DNA of 64,000 bases from an uncultured Dysgonomonas sp. Its GTDB lineage: Bacteria; Bacteroidota; Bacteroidia; Bacteroidales; Dysgonomonadaceae. Positions 34,712 to 44,255 of this stretch are shown in pieces. Location of the stretch: NCBI RefSeq assembly GCF_900079725.1, contig NZ_LT599032.1, forward strand, positions 5,018,054-5,082,053, in the 5' to 3' direction. The number at the start of each line of letters is the position of its first letter. Position 1 is the first letter of the stretch. The notes below the pieces were generated by a model that did not search any database, was not told the DNA's origin, and saw nothing but the letters and a program-made list of their open reading frames with translations. The position numbers were made by a program, and so were the translations under genes.

Positions 34712-35866
34712 ATGAAAAACAAGAGTTACGCACTATTTTTTCTTCTGCTTATTCTCATGCTTGCATCCTGCGCATCGCATAGGAAATACACATTTAGTAC
34801 ACTGGATTCATTCCATTCGCTCAACGGGACATATGTGAATCGGGACGGCTATATAACGCAGGCATTCAATATACGCAAAAATTATATTGATCTGGTCAGG
34901 CTCGAATTTGCTGCATCTGATACACTAAACGTATATTGCCTTACCGATACGGGCTATGTACATTTTGTTTCGCGCAAAGGGAAGCTGAATAAAAAGAAGA
35001 ACTACTTTGAGATCGTTTTCGAAAAAAACAGAGCCATATTTCTGTTGATGAATGGTATATCGAACGATAAAGTCAGGATAGGAGTAGATTCGGCAGGTAA
35101 ATTATTCTTAAACAAACGATACGATAGCTTCGGCAATTTTCTCATCCTGATGGGCGGCTATGATTATGACTTTGGAGAGAGTATGGAGATGTTAAGCGAT
35201 ACTGTACTCCGTCCTGTCCGCAAAGAAGGCAAATGGGGATATGCCCGTGCGGACGGTAGTATAGAGATAGAGCCGCAATATGACTTTGTGAGGCTGTTTG
35301 AGGGTAATGTAGCCCGGGTGCAGATAGATAAAAAATGGGGTTTGATAAATAGGTCAGGTGAGGAGGTCGCTCCTGCGATATATACAAATATAGGGGACTT
35401 TGAGGATCAAAAGACCACCCGTGCCTATCGCGGCGAAAAAGAAGGTTTTATAGGCCGTGACGGAAAAGAAGCGGTGCCTGTGGTATACGACAGAATAGAT
35501 TATATAAGTAGCGGGGACAGTATAGGAAAAAGCCGTCTGGATGGCAGATACGGGTATGTGAGCCGTATGGGCGTTATTGTACCGCCTGTATTTGATGCAG
35601 CCGAGTACATTGGTACTTATTACAATCACAGCTATGTGAAGGATGTAAGAAAGACATTGCCCAATTATATAGGAGAAGTTGTAATAGAGAAAAAGCGATA
35701 TGCAATAGATGATAACGGATACATATACAATATTTCGGATAATATAATGGGTAAGGTCAAGATCTTACTGGATTCGAAAAGGCACTGGACCGAAATATAT
35801 GTACCTAAAGGTAAAGATGAGGAACAAATGGATATACACCGCATTGTGCCTGCCACAGGACAATAA
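34712..35866 (+). CDS. WG-repeat lipoprotein, paralogue
   Basis: A 384-residue lipoprotein (lipobox LASC, Cys20), collinear with the gene at 33539: HRKYTFSTLDSFHSLNGTY corresponds to HRNYKFSRLDSLQSLNGIY, and the same four WG repeats follow. The level of divergence indicates an old duplication. It starts 45 bases after the first and is probably co-transcribed. Function unknown. Confidence 0.85.
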   Translation: MKNKSYALFFLLLILMLASCASHRKYTFSTLDSFHSLNGTYVNRDGYITQAFNIRKNYIDLVRLEFAASDTLNVYCLTDTGYVHFVSRKGKLNKKKNYFEIVFEKNRAIFLLMNGISNDKVRIGVDSAGKLFLNKRYDSFGNFLILMGGYDYDFGESMEMLSDTVLRPVRKEGKWGYARADGSIEIEPQYDFVRLFEGNVARVQIDKKWGLINRSGEEVAPAIYTNIGDFEDQKTTRAYRGEKEGFIGRDGKEAVPVVYDRIDYISSGDSIGKSRLDGRYGYVSRMGVIVPPVFDAAEYIGTYYNHSYVKDVRKTLPNYIGEVVIEKKRYAIDDNGYIYNISDNIMGKVKILLDSKRHWTEIYVPKGKDEEQMDIHRIVPATGQ

Positions 35867-36321
35867 TATTTGTAGGATCTTTGCCTCACATCCTTCTTTA
35901 TTGAAGATGCTTTATATATTGAATGATACCTATATTTTGATTTTGGTATTGTGCCGCACAATTTATGCATAGTAATTTTTAATCTACTTCTAATCTTCCT
36001 CTAATGTTTATTTAATCCATATCTAAAAGACTTCTAATCTTAGAGAATTAATTTTGTAGCGAAATTGATCATGTGGAGATGAAATAATATTTACTCATAT
36101 TTACCCGTTCTTTGAGCCCATATAATTTATTAACGGAAAATCCGGGAATAATTTATTTAAGATAGCTGAAAACAAATTTCAGTTGTTCATGGTTTAATAT
36201 TTATCCGTAAATCGAATTTGACGATTTTAAAGCGGAAGGAGACAATAATATCTGCATGACATTTTTTTAGATTGTTTATTAGACTCACAATAATATTACA
36301 CATAAACATTTACACAAAATT
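35867..36321. other. Long leader region upstream of the FISUMP gene
   Basis: No gene seen. TAATTTTG at 36049-36056 fits the -7 consensus and would give an untranslated leader of roughly 260 bases. The word CTTCTAATCTT occurs twice just upstream (35990 and 36031 regions), possibly a regulator site. Confidence 0.4.
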
Positions 36322-38331
36322 ATGGATAAAATAAATCTCCCAAATGTTAAATGCATTGTCAATAAACATACTATCCTTATTGCCGTATGTTTATTAAGTG
36401 GAATTTCGGAAGTAAAATCGCAGGTAACGATAGGCAGCGGAAGCCCTCCTGTAGAAGGGGTATTGCTGCAGCTAAAGGAAAATGATAATACAGGGGCTAA
36501 TGCTACAAAAGGCATAATGTTGCCTCGCATGTACTTATCGGATAAAAACAATCTCTACCCAATGTTTGAAGACCGGGACAACAGTGGACTGCCAAGCCCC
36601 GATTATACCAATATTCAGGATAAACAGAAACAAGACGAGTTGCATATCGGATTATACGTATACAATCTCAACCCCTGCAATCCTTTCGGAAGAGGAACCT
36701 ATGTATGGGATGGGCAGGAATGGATCGCACTGGGGAAGACCTTTATCGAAGGTTATTCGACATTAATGGCTCTACCCGATACTTTGCACATTACCAGCGG
36801 TATGGATAGCAGATCGTGGACTGCCCAAACTATGAGTTTTGAGTATCTCTCCCAGACATCCCCGACTTGGGGAAATCTGATTCCCAGTCCTTCATATAAT
36901 GGATTGGAATTTGCAGATCAGGTGACTCAGATATTGCCAAATAATCCGGCATCGTGGTCAGCCAGTCCTGCGGTCTTTTCTCTTCAACCCGACAAAATGA
37001 CATCTTCACTGGTTACGAAACTGAATCCGTGGCATACCAGGCAGTCTTCGGTTACACTGTCTTTCGATCAGGCACCTTGTGGCGGTGTCGTAACCAAAAA
37101 TGTTCTTTTAAATCAAACGAATTACGCTATTTCAGGAAGAATCCCCTCCAGTAATAATAATACAACAGATGAAGAAGACATTCTGAATATGATCACAATC
37201 AGAAATACAAATCTTAATGGAACTGTAAAAGTGTTGTCTAATGTACGCTGGCAGGCTTTTGTAGAAGCTTTGGGCGGAAATGTATCCGAAGTACTCAGCA
37301 ACTATACTCAAACTCCACAGGGAATAAATCTGAGTGACGGGAATTACGGTCCGGAAACATTTTTCACTTACAACGGAGCCTCCGGTGCTCCCGGCAGCCG
37401 TTTCAAATATGTAAAGGTTAACCTTAGAGATGTAAGCAGCAGGGCGTCGGACTTCGAAATAACGATTATGCAATGCGAAGGGAATGAAGACCTGACTAGT
37501 GTGACTGAAAACGCGACTCCGGCTCAGACCTCCGCTTCATCGTCGGACTGGGGCGATAAAGTTGTCCGTCACCTTGAAAAGCCGGGTATTTATGAAGAAT
37601 TTTATTCAGCGGATTTCGGCCCGGCAGGCAGATGGATGGTAACAAACCTGGCGGCAGTAGATTATGATTCGAATGTTACTCCCAACGGGTTTTCCAATAT
37701 GACCGAAAGTCTGGCATCGACATTCACGGCGGGGCATTATGCTTATCCGGGAAACAGTTTACAGGCATATCTGGATAATACGTATCTGGGGTTGCTTTAC
37801 AATTTTGCAGGAGCAACAGCCGGACAAAAGACAGGACTGAATGTGGATGAGCCTAACAATCCTTCCCAAGCTAAGATTCAGGGAGTTTGCCCCAATGGAT
37901 GGCATTTGCCCAGCGATTATGAATGGACTCAACTAGAAAATGAAATAATTACTAACACGACAAAATATGCCCATGTATCTAAAAATATAATCGACGACGG
38001 AGGAAGTCTTGTACCTCCATCTACTTCCGGCGGAAATTACAGGGGCAAACATGCTCCGGCCATGACAAATGCTTGCGAAATATATCAGGGCAACGTGAAA
38101 GGTACTTCTAAGAGTATCGCTGAAGGCGGGTTTGGAGCTTATTTTGCTGGAGAGATAGTGAATGCAGCGCCAAACGATTTTGGAGAAACCGCAGCTTACT
38201 GGAGCAGTAGCTTATATTTCGCAGATCAGGCATATTACCGGGTGATGTCTACCGGGATAGGAGATACCGGAGTTGCAGCTTTTGCAAACAGCCAGGTAAA
38301 TTACATGTCTGTACGTTGCAAGAAAGGCTAA
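36322..38331 (+). CDS. Secreted surface protein with QVTIG module and FISUMP domain
   Basis: A 669-residue exported protein (signal peptide ending near residue 33, VKSQ). Residues about 34-140 are the same module as in the protein at 9750 (QVTIG, GVLLQLKEND, KGIMLPRMYLS, LYPMF, GLYVYNL, YVWDGQEW). The middle is strand-rich. The last 200 residues are a Fibrobacter succinogenes major paralogous (FISUMP) domain: RWMVTNLAA, GVCPNGWHLPSDYEW, AYWSSSLY and the end VRCKKG. FISUMP domains resemble C-type-lectin-like folds and are probably adhesive. A cell-surface role is likely. Confidence 0.8.
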   Translation: MDKINLPNVKCIVNKHTILIAVCLLSGISEVKSQVTIGSGSPPVEGVLLQLKENDNTGANATKGIMLPRMYLSDKNNLYPMFEDRDNSGLPSPDYTNIQDKQKQDELHIGLYVYNLNPCNPFGRGTYVWDGQEWIALGKTFIEGYSTLMALPDTLHITSGMDSRSWTAQTMSFEYLSQTSPTWGNLIPSPSYNGLEFADQVTQILPNNPASWSASPAVFSLQPDKMTSSLVTKLNPWHTRQSSVTLSFDQAPCGGVVTKNVLLNQTNYAISGRIPSSNNNTTDEEDILNMITIRNTNLNGTVKVLSNVRWQAFVEALGGNVSEVLSNYTQTPQGINLSDGNYGPETFFTYNGASGAPGSRFKYVKVNLRDVSSRASDFEITIMQCEGNEDLTSVTENATPAQTSASSSDWGDKVVRHLEKPGIYEEFYSADFGPAGRWMVTNLAAVDYDSNVTPNGFSNMTESLASTFTAGHYAYPGNSLQAYLDNTYLGLLYNFAGATAGQKTGLNVDEPNNPSQAKIQGVCPNGWHLPSDYEWTQLENEIITNTTKYAHVSKNIIDDGGSLVPPSTSGGNYRGKHAPAMTNACEIYQGNVKGTSKSIAEGGFGAYFAGEIVNAAPNDFGETAAYWSSSLYFADQAYYRVMSTGIGDTGVAAFANSQVNYMSVRCKKG

Positions 38332-38384
38332 ACCTTTTAATTATACCAGATAAGCCAAAGTTCCGAAAGTGCAGAGATAAAACC

Positions 38385-38861
38385 TTAATAAAATTTTTCA
38401 CCGTTTTGTACCATTATTATAGTTTTAGCGATGCGTTCGGCTTTGGTTTGTTCTGTTTTGGCAGAATTGATCCAGTCTATAGCTGATTTTTTCTGACCAT
38501 CACTATAACTTTCAAATTTATCAGACACCCCCTCTACATCTTCCATACAGAGCCGTAATTCTTCGGGAATTATCAATGGGGTTTTATCTTCATAAATGGT
38601 AAGATGTACTGAGTCGGGAGCTTCCTTTTTTATTTTCTTCTTTATTGCTGCCTTGACTGCCATTACCAGATTCCCGTTTCCGAGAGGCATCAGGTGTACT
38701 TTGGAGAACTTATAGTCGTCTATCTTTCCTTTCACTTTCAGCATTCCAAAAGGTGTTTTAGGCATAAGAATTTCGGGGATTTCGATGTACGTGCAACCGC
38801 CTTTACAGTCTTCTTTTTGTAACTGATAAACTTTATCTACCAATGGTTCTTCTGTTTGCAT
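38385..38861 (-). CDS. DUF1905/YdeI (OmdA-like) family protein
   Basis: A 158-residue cytoplasmic protein. The N-terminal part (YIEIPEILMPKTPFGMLKVKGKIDDYKF and HLMPLGNGNLVMAVKAAIKK) is DUF1905, a small double-psi-like barrel. The C-terminal part (PEELRLCMEDV, YSDGQKKSAIDWINSAKTEQTKAERIAKTI) is the YdeI/OmpD-associated domain. In Gram-negative bacteria YdeI-type proteins have been linked to peptide tolerance, but the mechanism is not settled. Single gene. Confidence 0.85.
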   Translation of the reverse strand: MQTEEPLVDKVYQLQKEDCKGGCTYIEIPEILMPKTPFGMLKVKGKIDDYKFSKVHLMPLGNGNLVMAVKAAIKKKIKKEAPDSVHLTIYEDKTPLIIPEELRLCMEDVEGVSDKFESYSDGQKKSAIDWINSAKTEQTKAERIAKTIIMVQNGEKFY

Positions 38862-39229
38862 CTTCTGAAAATAGCTTGTTTAAGTAATACAAAGATAAAT
38901 ATAAAAACAGGCTGTCCAAGTATCAACTATTTGTTTCAATGACATATTTGAGCAAAAGGGTAGGGGGCAGCTTTTATTTTTTTCGTTTATTAGTACCTTC
39001 CTCTTTTTCAAACAATAGCTATTCTCCCTCAACATTATTGCAACCACAACGATCCCAGATATCCATTTTAAATCGCGGAATACCCTTTACTTTGCATCAT
39101 CACAAGCTTTACCTCACTATATATAGGTATGTATTATACATATTTTAATCATTATTAGCGATTGTTTGCTAAATGCTGCCATTATATCTTCGCATGATTT
39201 TTCTTCACATATAAAACTATTAAGTATAA
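38862..39229. promoter_or_regulatory. Control region of the iron operon
   Basis: No gene is seen. TATCTTCG around 39187-39194 is a near match to the -7 box, 40 bases before the receptor start. An ATGTATTATACAT-type palindrome lies near 39129-39141 and could be an operator for an iron regulator; no Fur box was proven. Confidence 0.35.
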
Positions 39230-41590
39230 ATGAAAACAAACACACTAAACCCATTACGGATTGTTTTCTCGTTTATGATAACAATCACATCATTAGTTCC
39301 GGTATTTGCCCAGAACAATGGGAAAATATCAGGTCGTGTAATCAATAAGGATGGAGAGCCTATAGAACTGGTTTCGGTAGGAATACAAGGCTCAAGAACA
39401 GGAAATTATACAGATGAAGGTGGAAACTTCTTCCTAACAGTGCCTGTCGGAAAACACATTGTTCATTTTTCGATTTTGGGGCACAAGAATAAAGAAGTGG
39501 ATGTAGACGTTGTTGCAAACAAGACTGCAGATCTGGGAGATGTAGAACTTGATGTTTCTGACAATGTTCTGAATGAAGTCGTTGTAAGTGCAATGATTAC
39601 GAAGTTTGCACAAAAGAAATCGGATTATGTGGCCCGTATGCCTATCTCTAATCTGGAAAATCCACAGGTTTATACAGTCGTACCTAAGGAATTGCTGAGT
39701 GAGCAGATCGCTGTTGACTTCAGAAATGTACTAACGGCTTCTCCGGGTGTGGGTTCTGCCACTCTTGGTGTTGGTTCGGGCGGAACAGGCTTAGGTATGC
39801 GCCTTCGTGGATTTGCAGGCGCCGACGGAGCGGGTTCTATCCGTAACGGGATGGCAACAAACTTCGTTTCACTATCCGATCCGGCCAATCTGGAAAGTAT
39901 TGAAATCATAAAAGGTCCGTCGGGAACATTATTCGGTACAACCCTTATCTCGTACGGAGGTCTCGTCAACCGGGTTACAAAAAGAGCCTATGACGGACAA
40001 GGCGGTGAGGTGAGCTTTTCTGCCGGAGCATGGGGATTAGGGCGTGCCACTATTGATTATAATACTGTATTGGACAAGGAGCATAAGTCTTTATTCCGTA
40101 TAAATTCGGCTGTACATACCGAGAATAGCTTTAAGGATTATGGTATAAATAAAACAATTATGGTCTCCCCGACTTTCACCTATAATGCCAGCGACAGGCT
40201 GTCGTTCACGGTTGATGGAGAATATTTCAAATCGAACCGTACAACTGCCTATATTAATGTTACAGCACCGGAAATCACCAATATGAACCAGTTAAACTGG
40301 GATTGGGACAGGTCTTTTGCATCTAATGATGTGACAAGTAAAGCGGAAGTGTTAAATATTTTTGCCGAGGCAAAATACAAAATATCTGATAAGTGGACAT
40401 CTCAAACCCTTGCTTCATATGCCAGAACCGACAATGATGCAAACTATATTTTCCTCGATGTAAGTACTCCGACCACACTTACCCGTCGTATGATGCATAT
40501 ACCAAGTGTTTTCACAACGCAACAGCTTCAACAGAATTTCAATGGGGACTTCAAGCTGGGAAATATCAGGAACAGGTTTCTGTTCGGTCTGGATTATACC
40601 AAACTGACTACAGACGATACCCGCTCTACCGTTAATAATTATGACGGCGCTACATTGAATATCCATGAAGATGCTCCGGCTATATATCTGGACAAGTACA
40701 ATCAGGCAATGGGATCACCAAACAGAGCGGTGGCAACCAATCGCTTTACCCGTACATACAGTGCTTATGTGTCGGATGTTGTTAATTTGACCGAACAACT
40801 GGATGTGATGGCAAGTGTACGCTTCGACAGATTCGATGATGTGGCAAGTGATTATATGCAATCGGCATGGTCTCCCAAGTTTGGGGTTGTTTATCAGTTT
40901 ATAAAAGATAAAGCATCTGTTTTTGCCAATTATATGAATGGCTTTAAGAATAAAGGGCCGGCCGCAGCAAATGAAGACGGAGATATAAAAGCTTTCAGAC
41001 CGGAGCATGCTTTCCAATGGGAAGGCGGTTTTAAACTTGAATTCCTGGATAGAAAACTGAATAGTACGATCAGTTTCTATCATATCAAAGTGGATGACCG
41101 TATCCGTTCTGTAACAGCACCTGCCGGATCGGCTGTGGCTTCATATAGTGTACAGGACGGTACTCAGGTTAGTAAAGGATTTGAAATAGACCTGATTGCA
41201 AATCCGCTACCGGGAATGCATATTATAGCGGGTTACGGATTCAATCAGAATGAGTTTACAAAAGGTTCTTTCGAAGGTTTGCGCGAGTGCGGGACTCCAA
41301 AACATCTGGCTAACTTCTGGATAAGCCATAAATTGCTGGAAGGATCATTAAAAGGATTTGGACTGGGACTGGGAGGTAATTTCGCCAGCAGAAGCTATAT
41401 AGATGCAAATAATAAAATTACGGCATCAGGTTATGGCAAATTCGATGCTACGGTATTCTATGAATACTCTAAATTCCGTGTGGGAATAAAGGTGAACAAC
41501 TTCACCGACAAAAGGTACTGGCTGGGCGATTATTATGGAGAAACCCAAGCTCCCAGACAGTTTATAGGAAACGTGACATACCGTTTCTAA
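39230..41590 (+). CDS. TonB-dependent siderophore receptor
   Basis: A 786-residue outer-membrane receptor. Signal peptide about 28 residues (VPVFAQ), a CarboxypepD_reg-like domain (about 32-115), a plug (about 130-260 with LRGFAGADGAGSIRNG and SIEIIKGPSGTLFG), and a 22-strand barrel ending in Phe (NVTYRF). The plug wording places it with siderophore rather than glycan (SusC) receptors. It imports a ferric chelate using TonB energy. Esterase and PepSY genes follow as an iron-use operon; a strong hairpin follows its stop. Confidence 0.9.
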   Translation: MKTNTLNPLRIVFSFMITITSLVPVFAQNNGKISGRVINKDGEPIELVSVGIQGSRTGNYTDEGGNFFLTVPVGKHIVHFSILGHKNKEVDVDVVANKTADLGDVELDVSDNVLNEVVVSAMITKFAQKKSDYVARMPISNLENPQVYTVVPKELLSEQIAVDFRNVLTASPGVGSATLGVGSGGTGLGMRLRGFAGADGAGSIRNGMATNFVSLSDPANLESIEIIKGPSGTLFGTTLISYGGLVNRVTKRAYDGQGGEVSFSAGAWGLGRATIDYNTVLDKEHKSLFRINSAVHTENSFKDYGINKTIMVSPTFTYNASDRLSFTVDGEYFKSNRTTAYINVTAPEITNMNQLNWDWDRSFASNDVTSKAEVLNIFAEAKYKISDKWTSQTLASYARTDNDANYIFLDVSTPTTLTRRMMHIPSVFTTQQLQQNFNGDFKLGNIRNRFLFGLDYTKLTTDDTRSTVNNYDGATLNIHEDAPAIYLDKYNQAMGSPNRAVATNRFTRTYSAYVSDVVNLTEQLDVMASVRFDRFDDVASDYMQSAWSPKFGVVYQFIKDKASVFANYMNGFKNKGPAAANEDGDIKAFRPEHAFQWEGGFKLEFLDRKLNSTISFYHIKVDDRIRSVTAPAGSAVASYSVQDGTQVSKGFEIDLIANPLPGMHIIAGYGFNQNEFTKGSFEGLRECGTPKHLANFWISHKLLEGSLKGFGLGLGGNFASRSYIDANNKITASGYGKFDATVFYEYSKFRVGIKVNNFTDKRYWLGDYYGETQAPRQFIGNVTYRF

Positions 41591-41613
41591 GGAAAGATAA
41601 AAAGAATATTCAC

Positions 41614-41647
41614 AAATTCGTTTTGGTCACCGGGCCAAAACGAATTT
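41614..41647 (+). terminator. Perfect 13-bp hairpin inside the iron operon
   Basis: AAATTCGTTTTGG (41614-41626) and CCAAAACGAATTT (41635-41647) pair perfectly around an eight-base loop. It lies between the receptor and esterase genes and probably lowers expression of the downstream genes or stabilises the receptor mRNA. Confidence 0.75.
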
Positions 41648-41663
41648 TCCTGTTTAAAATGAA

Positions 41664-42755
41664 ATGATGAAAAAACTATTTTACGTATTGCTTATAGTAC
41701 TTCTATCCTCCAATCTTTTGGCTCAGGATAATATATGTATAGGACAAAAATTTTCGATGCATTCCCTTGCTCTGGGAGAAGACAGACCCTATTGGGTATA
41801 TCTCCCACCCAAATATAATGACGCGCAATATGGCAAAGCTTCGTATCCGGTAATTTACCTTCTCGATGGCGACACTAATTTTATGACACTGGCAGCCATA
41901 CAGAGTACATTTACCAGAGGGATGTATAACAATATGCCCGAATGCATAATTGTAGCTATACCCAATACAGACAGGGCAAGAGACCTGACTCCTACCAGAT
42001 CTTCACTGAAACACAACGGTCAGGATTTGTTTACAAATAGTGGAGGGAGTGAGCATTTTACTTCTTTCCTGACTTCCGAATTAAGAAATACGATCGATTC
42101 CGCTTACAGGACAAATGGATATAATATGCTGATAGGACACTCGTTCGGAGGACTATACGTTGTAGCAACACTGATACGCCATACCGATTCTTTCAATGCC
42201 TATATTGCACTCGACCCCAGTCTCTGGTGGGACAATAAAGTAATCTATAAAGAAGCCCAGTCCATATGGGGTAAAACGGATTTCGAAAAAAGACACCTAT
42301 ATATAGCAATGGCAAAGGATGAAAACAAAGCCGATGACATACAAAAACATTCCGAAACGATAGACAGATTTTGTACCGAGGTATTGAAGTCGGCACCCGG
42401 CAATAACCTGAACGGGGCATGGAAATACTATGAAGATGAAAATCATGGCACTATACTGATGCCCGGTATGTTCGACGCTCTCAGGACTATTTTCGACGGA
42501 ATAGAATTGCCAGTGAAAAAGATTCCAGAAAATCCCGGGCTGATAGAAGAATATTACGGCAAATTATCGGAACGGCTGGGATTTACATTCATTCCCGACG
42601 AGAACCTTATAGATAATATTGGCAAATATGCTATGTCTGTAAAGAAAACAGAAAATGCCATTAAAATATTTGAATATAACCTTAAAAATTACCCCGATAG
42701 CCCCAATGCTAAAAAAAGCTTGTCCGAGGCGCGTGAGAAACTAATGAATAAGTAA
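41664..42755 (+). CDS. Alpha/beta hydrolase, esterase D type (putative siderophore esterase)
   Basis: A 363-residue exported hydrolase (signal peptide about 20 residues, LLAQ). The nucleophile elbow is IGHSFGG (Ser160); YPVIYLLDGDTNF and the later DENHGTILMP with a His supply the rest of the fold and the charge relay. The family includes Fes/IroE-type esterases that open catecholate siderophores. The last 60 residues look like a TPR-type tail (AIKIFEYNLKNYPDSPNAKK). Location in the iron operon supports hydrolysis of an imported or bound ferric siderophore. Confidence 0.85.
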   Translation: MMKKLFYVLLIVLLSSNLLAQDNICIGQKFSMHSLALGEDRPYWVYLPPKYNDAQYGKASYPVIYLLDGDTNFMTLAAIQSTFTRGMYNNMPECIIVAIPNTDRARDLTPTRSSLKHNGQDLFTNSGGSEHFTSFLTSELRNTIDSAYRTNGYNMLIGHSFGGLYVVATLIRHTDSFNAYIALDPSLWWDNKVIYKEAQSIWGKTDFEKRHLYIAMAKDENKADDIQKHSETIDRFCTEVLKSAPGNNLNGAWKYYEDENHGTILMPGMFDALRTIFDGIELPVKKIPENPGLIEEYYGKLSERLGFTFIPDENLIDNIGKYAMSVKKTENAIKIFEYNLKNYPDSPNAKKSLSEAREKLMNK

Positions 42756-42775
42756 ATATATCAACTAAAAATATC

Positions 42776-43927
42776 ATGAATAGAAGGATATCCAACAAGA
42801 AACTCATCTTATGGCTGCATCTGTGGCCGGGGCTAATATCGGCAGCGATAATCTTTTTTGTATGTATAACAGGAACTATAGCTGTCTATTGCGATGAGAT
42901 TATGGCTTTGTCGGCCGGGGATGCACGTTTTGTCAAAGAAGTGAAAGAAACCCGTAAGCCGGCCGAGGAGCTGATTAGCATCATAAAAAAAGAGTTTCCG
43001 AAGCGAAATACGCCAAGTTACATGGTCAGTTATAAAGACCCGGAACGCAGTGTCAGGTTCAATACATTCAGCAGAGAGGAAGGTTTGAGCATGGTGTATA
43101 TCGATCCGTACACAGGAGAGATATTGAAAGATGACGGCACTATCTATTTCTTCTATATTACTGTACATCTCCACAATTCGTTCCTATTGGGTAAAACGGG
43201 ACAATGGATCATCGATATTGCAACCATAGTATTTATCCTTGAAATAATTACGGGCCTTTATTTATGGTGGCCCAAGAAGAGGAACAAAAAGGCTATGGAT
43301 GCTGCCTTTAAAATAAAGACCGGTTCAACAAAAAAACGCCTTAACTATGATTTGCACAAAGTCCTGGGTTTTTATGCTGCCGCTGTTATCTTATTGTTGT
43401 CTGTTACAGGATTACTGATCGCCTTCGAGCCGTTGTCACAATCGCTGATGAAAGCCTTCGGGGCAGACACAACCCATGACTGGCAAAAAGAATTACCCAA
43501 ATATAAGGAAGGGCAAGCACCGTTGGAACTTAACCCGTTTATAGAAAGATCATTTGAGAAATATCCGGATAAAAAAGAAATGCAGATATATACCTATCGC
43601 ATGGACTCGAGCGGATATTATATGATGCGTGTTGCAAATCAAGTGGGATTGAAGAGTGCGCAAAGCCCGGAATATGTTATATATGACCGTTTTTCGGGAG
43701 ATGAAATAAAATTGCCGGAAAGCGCGCTTAAACACGAAAAGGTAGATAATGCAATATGGGTATTGCATATGGGTAACTGGATGGGGCAGATAGGGAAATT
43801 CATCACATTTCTGGGAGGGCTTATTGCTACCAGCCTGCCTGTAACCGGATTTTATATCTGGTGGGGGAAACGCAAGAAAAATAGACGCGATTCTAAAGCG
43901 GAGCAAAATAAGGTCGCTATCGAATAA
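42776..43927 (+). CDS. PepSY-associated TM protein (ferric-siderophore reductase-like)
   Basis: A 383-residue inner-membrane protein with four hydrophobic segments (about 12-35, 140-162, 195-218 and 345-365). PepSY-type marks are LHLWPGLISA at the start, PYTGEIL, the IWVLHMGNW segment and the C-terminal FITFLGGLIATSLPVTGFYIWW. Conserved His residues in the membrane segments could bind haem or iron. Such proteins often accompany siderophore receptors and are proposed to reduce ferric chelates. It lies 20 bases after the esterase. Confidence 0.88.
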   Translation: MNRRISNKKLILWLHLWPGLISAAIIFFVCITGTIAVYCDEIMALSAGDARFVKEVKETRKPAEELISIIKKEFPKRNTPSYMVSYKDPERSVRFNTFSREEGLSMVYIDPYTGEILKDDGTIYFFYITVHLHNSFLLGKTGQWIIDIATIVFILEIITGLYLWWPKKRNKKAMDAAFKIKTGSTKKRLNYDLHKVLGFYAAAVILLLSVTGLLIAFEPLSQSLMKAFGADTTHDWQKELPKYKEGQAPLELNPFIERSFEKYPDKKEMQIYTYRMDSSGYYMMRVANQVGLKSAQSPEYVIYDRFSGDEIKLPESALKHEKVDNAIWVLHMGNWMGQIGKFITFLGGLIATSLPVTGFYIWWGKRKKNRRDSKAEQNKVAIE

Positions 43928-44022
43928 AACAGAACAAAAAGAATAATGGGTAGGAGTAGGAGCCTGTAGCAAAATACCGTCTCGTTATTCCGAAGCATTT
44001 TGGTTATAAATTAATCTCTATA

Positions 44023-44064
44023 AATAATAATGGTCAGAAACTGAGTCTTCTGACCATTATTATT
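44023..44064 (+). terminator. Perfect 17-bp hairpin after the iron operon
   Basis: AATAATAATGGTCAGAA (44023-44039) pairs with TTCTGACCATTATTATT (44048-44064) around an eight-base loop. It closes the iron operon. The rest of the 328-base spacer (43928-44255) holds no gene. Confidence 0.85.
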
Positions 44065-44202
44065 GTAGTTCTGATGTAATGGTCTGGTTAATAGTTGTTT
44101 GTCTGAAATATACGAAGGTGCGATGAATAAGAAAAAGCCCTTATTGGTCATATTTTATTGTTTATTGAATAGCAATTTTTAAATGACATAAAAGGTTTGT
44201 GT

Positions 44203-44210
44203 TAAGTTTG
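44203..44210 (+). promoter_or_regulatory. Promoter box of the DUF418 gene
   Basis: TAAGTTTG fits the -7 consensus, 46 bases before the start codon. The -33 element is not clear. Confidence 0.45.
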
Positions 44211-44255
44211 CACATCAGATAAAAAAATACGTTAACAATTTAAATCCTAAAAAGC

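Noticed and set aside
37600-38331. FISUMP/lectin-like C-terminus as the variable protein of a diversity-generating retroelement
   Set aside because: No reverse transcriptase gene or second (template) copy of the C-terminal coding sequence was seen in the window.
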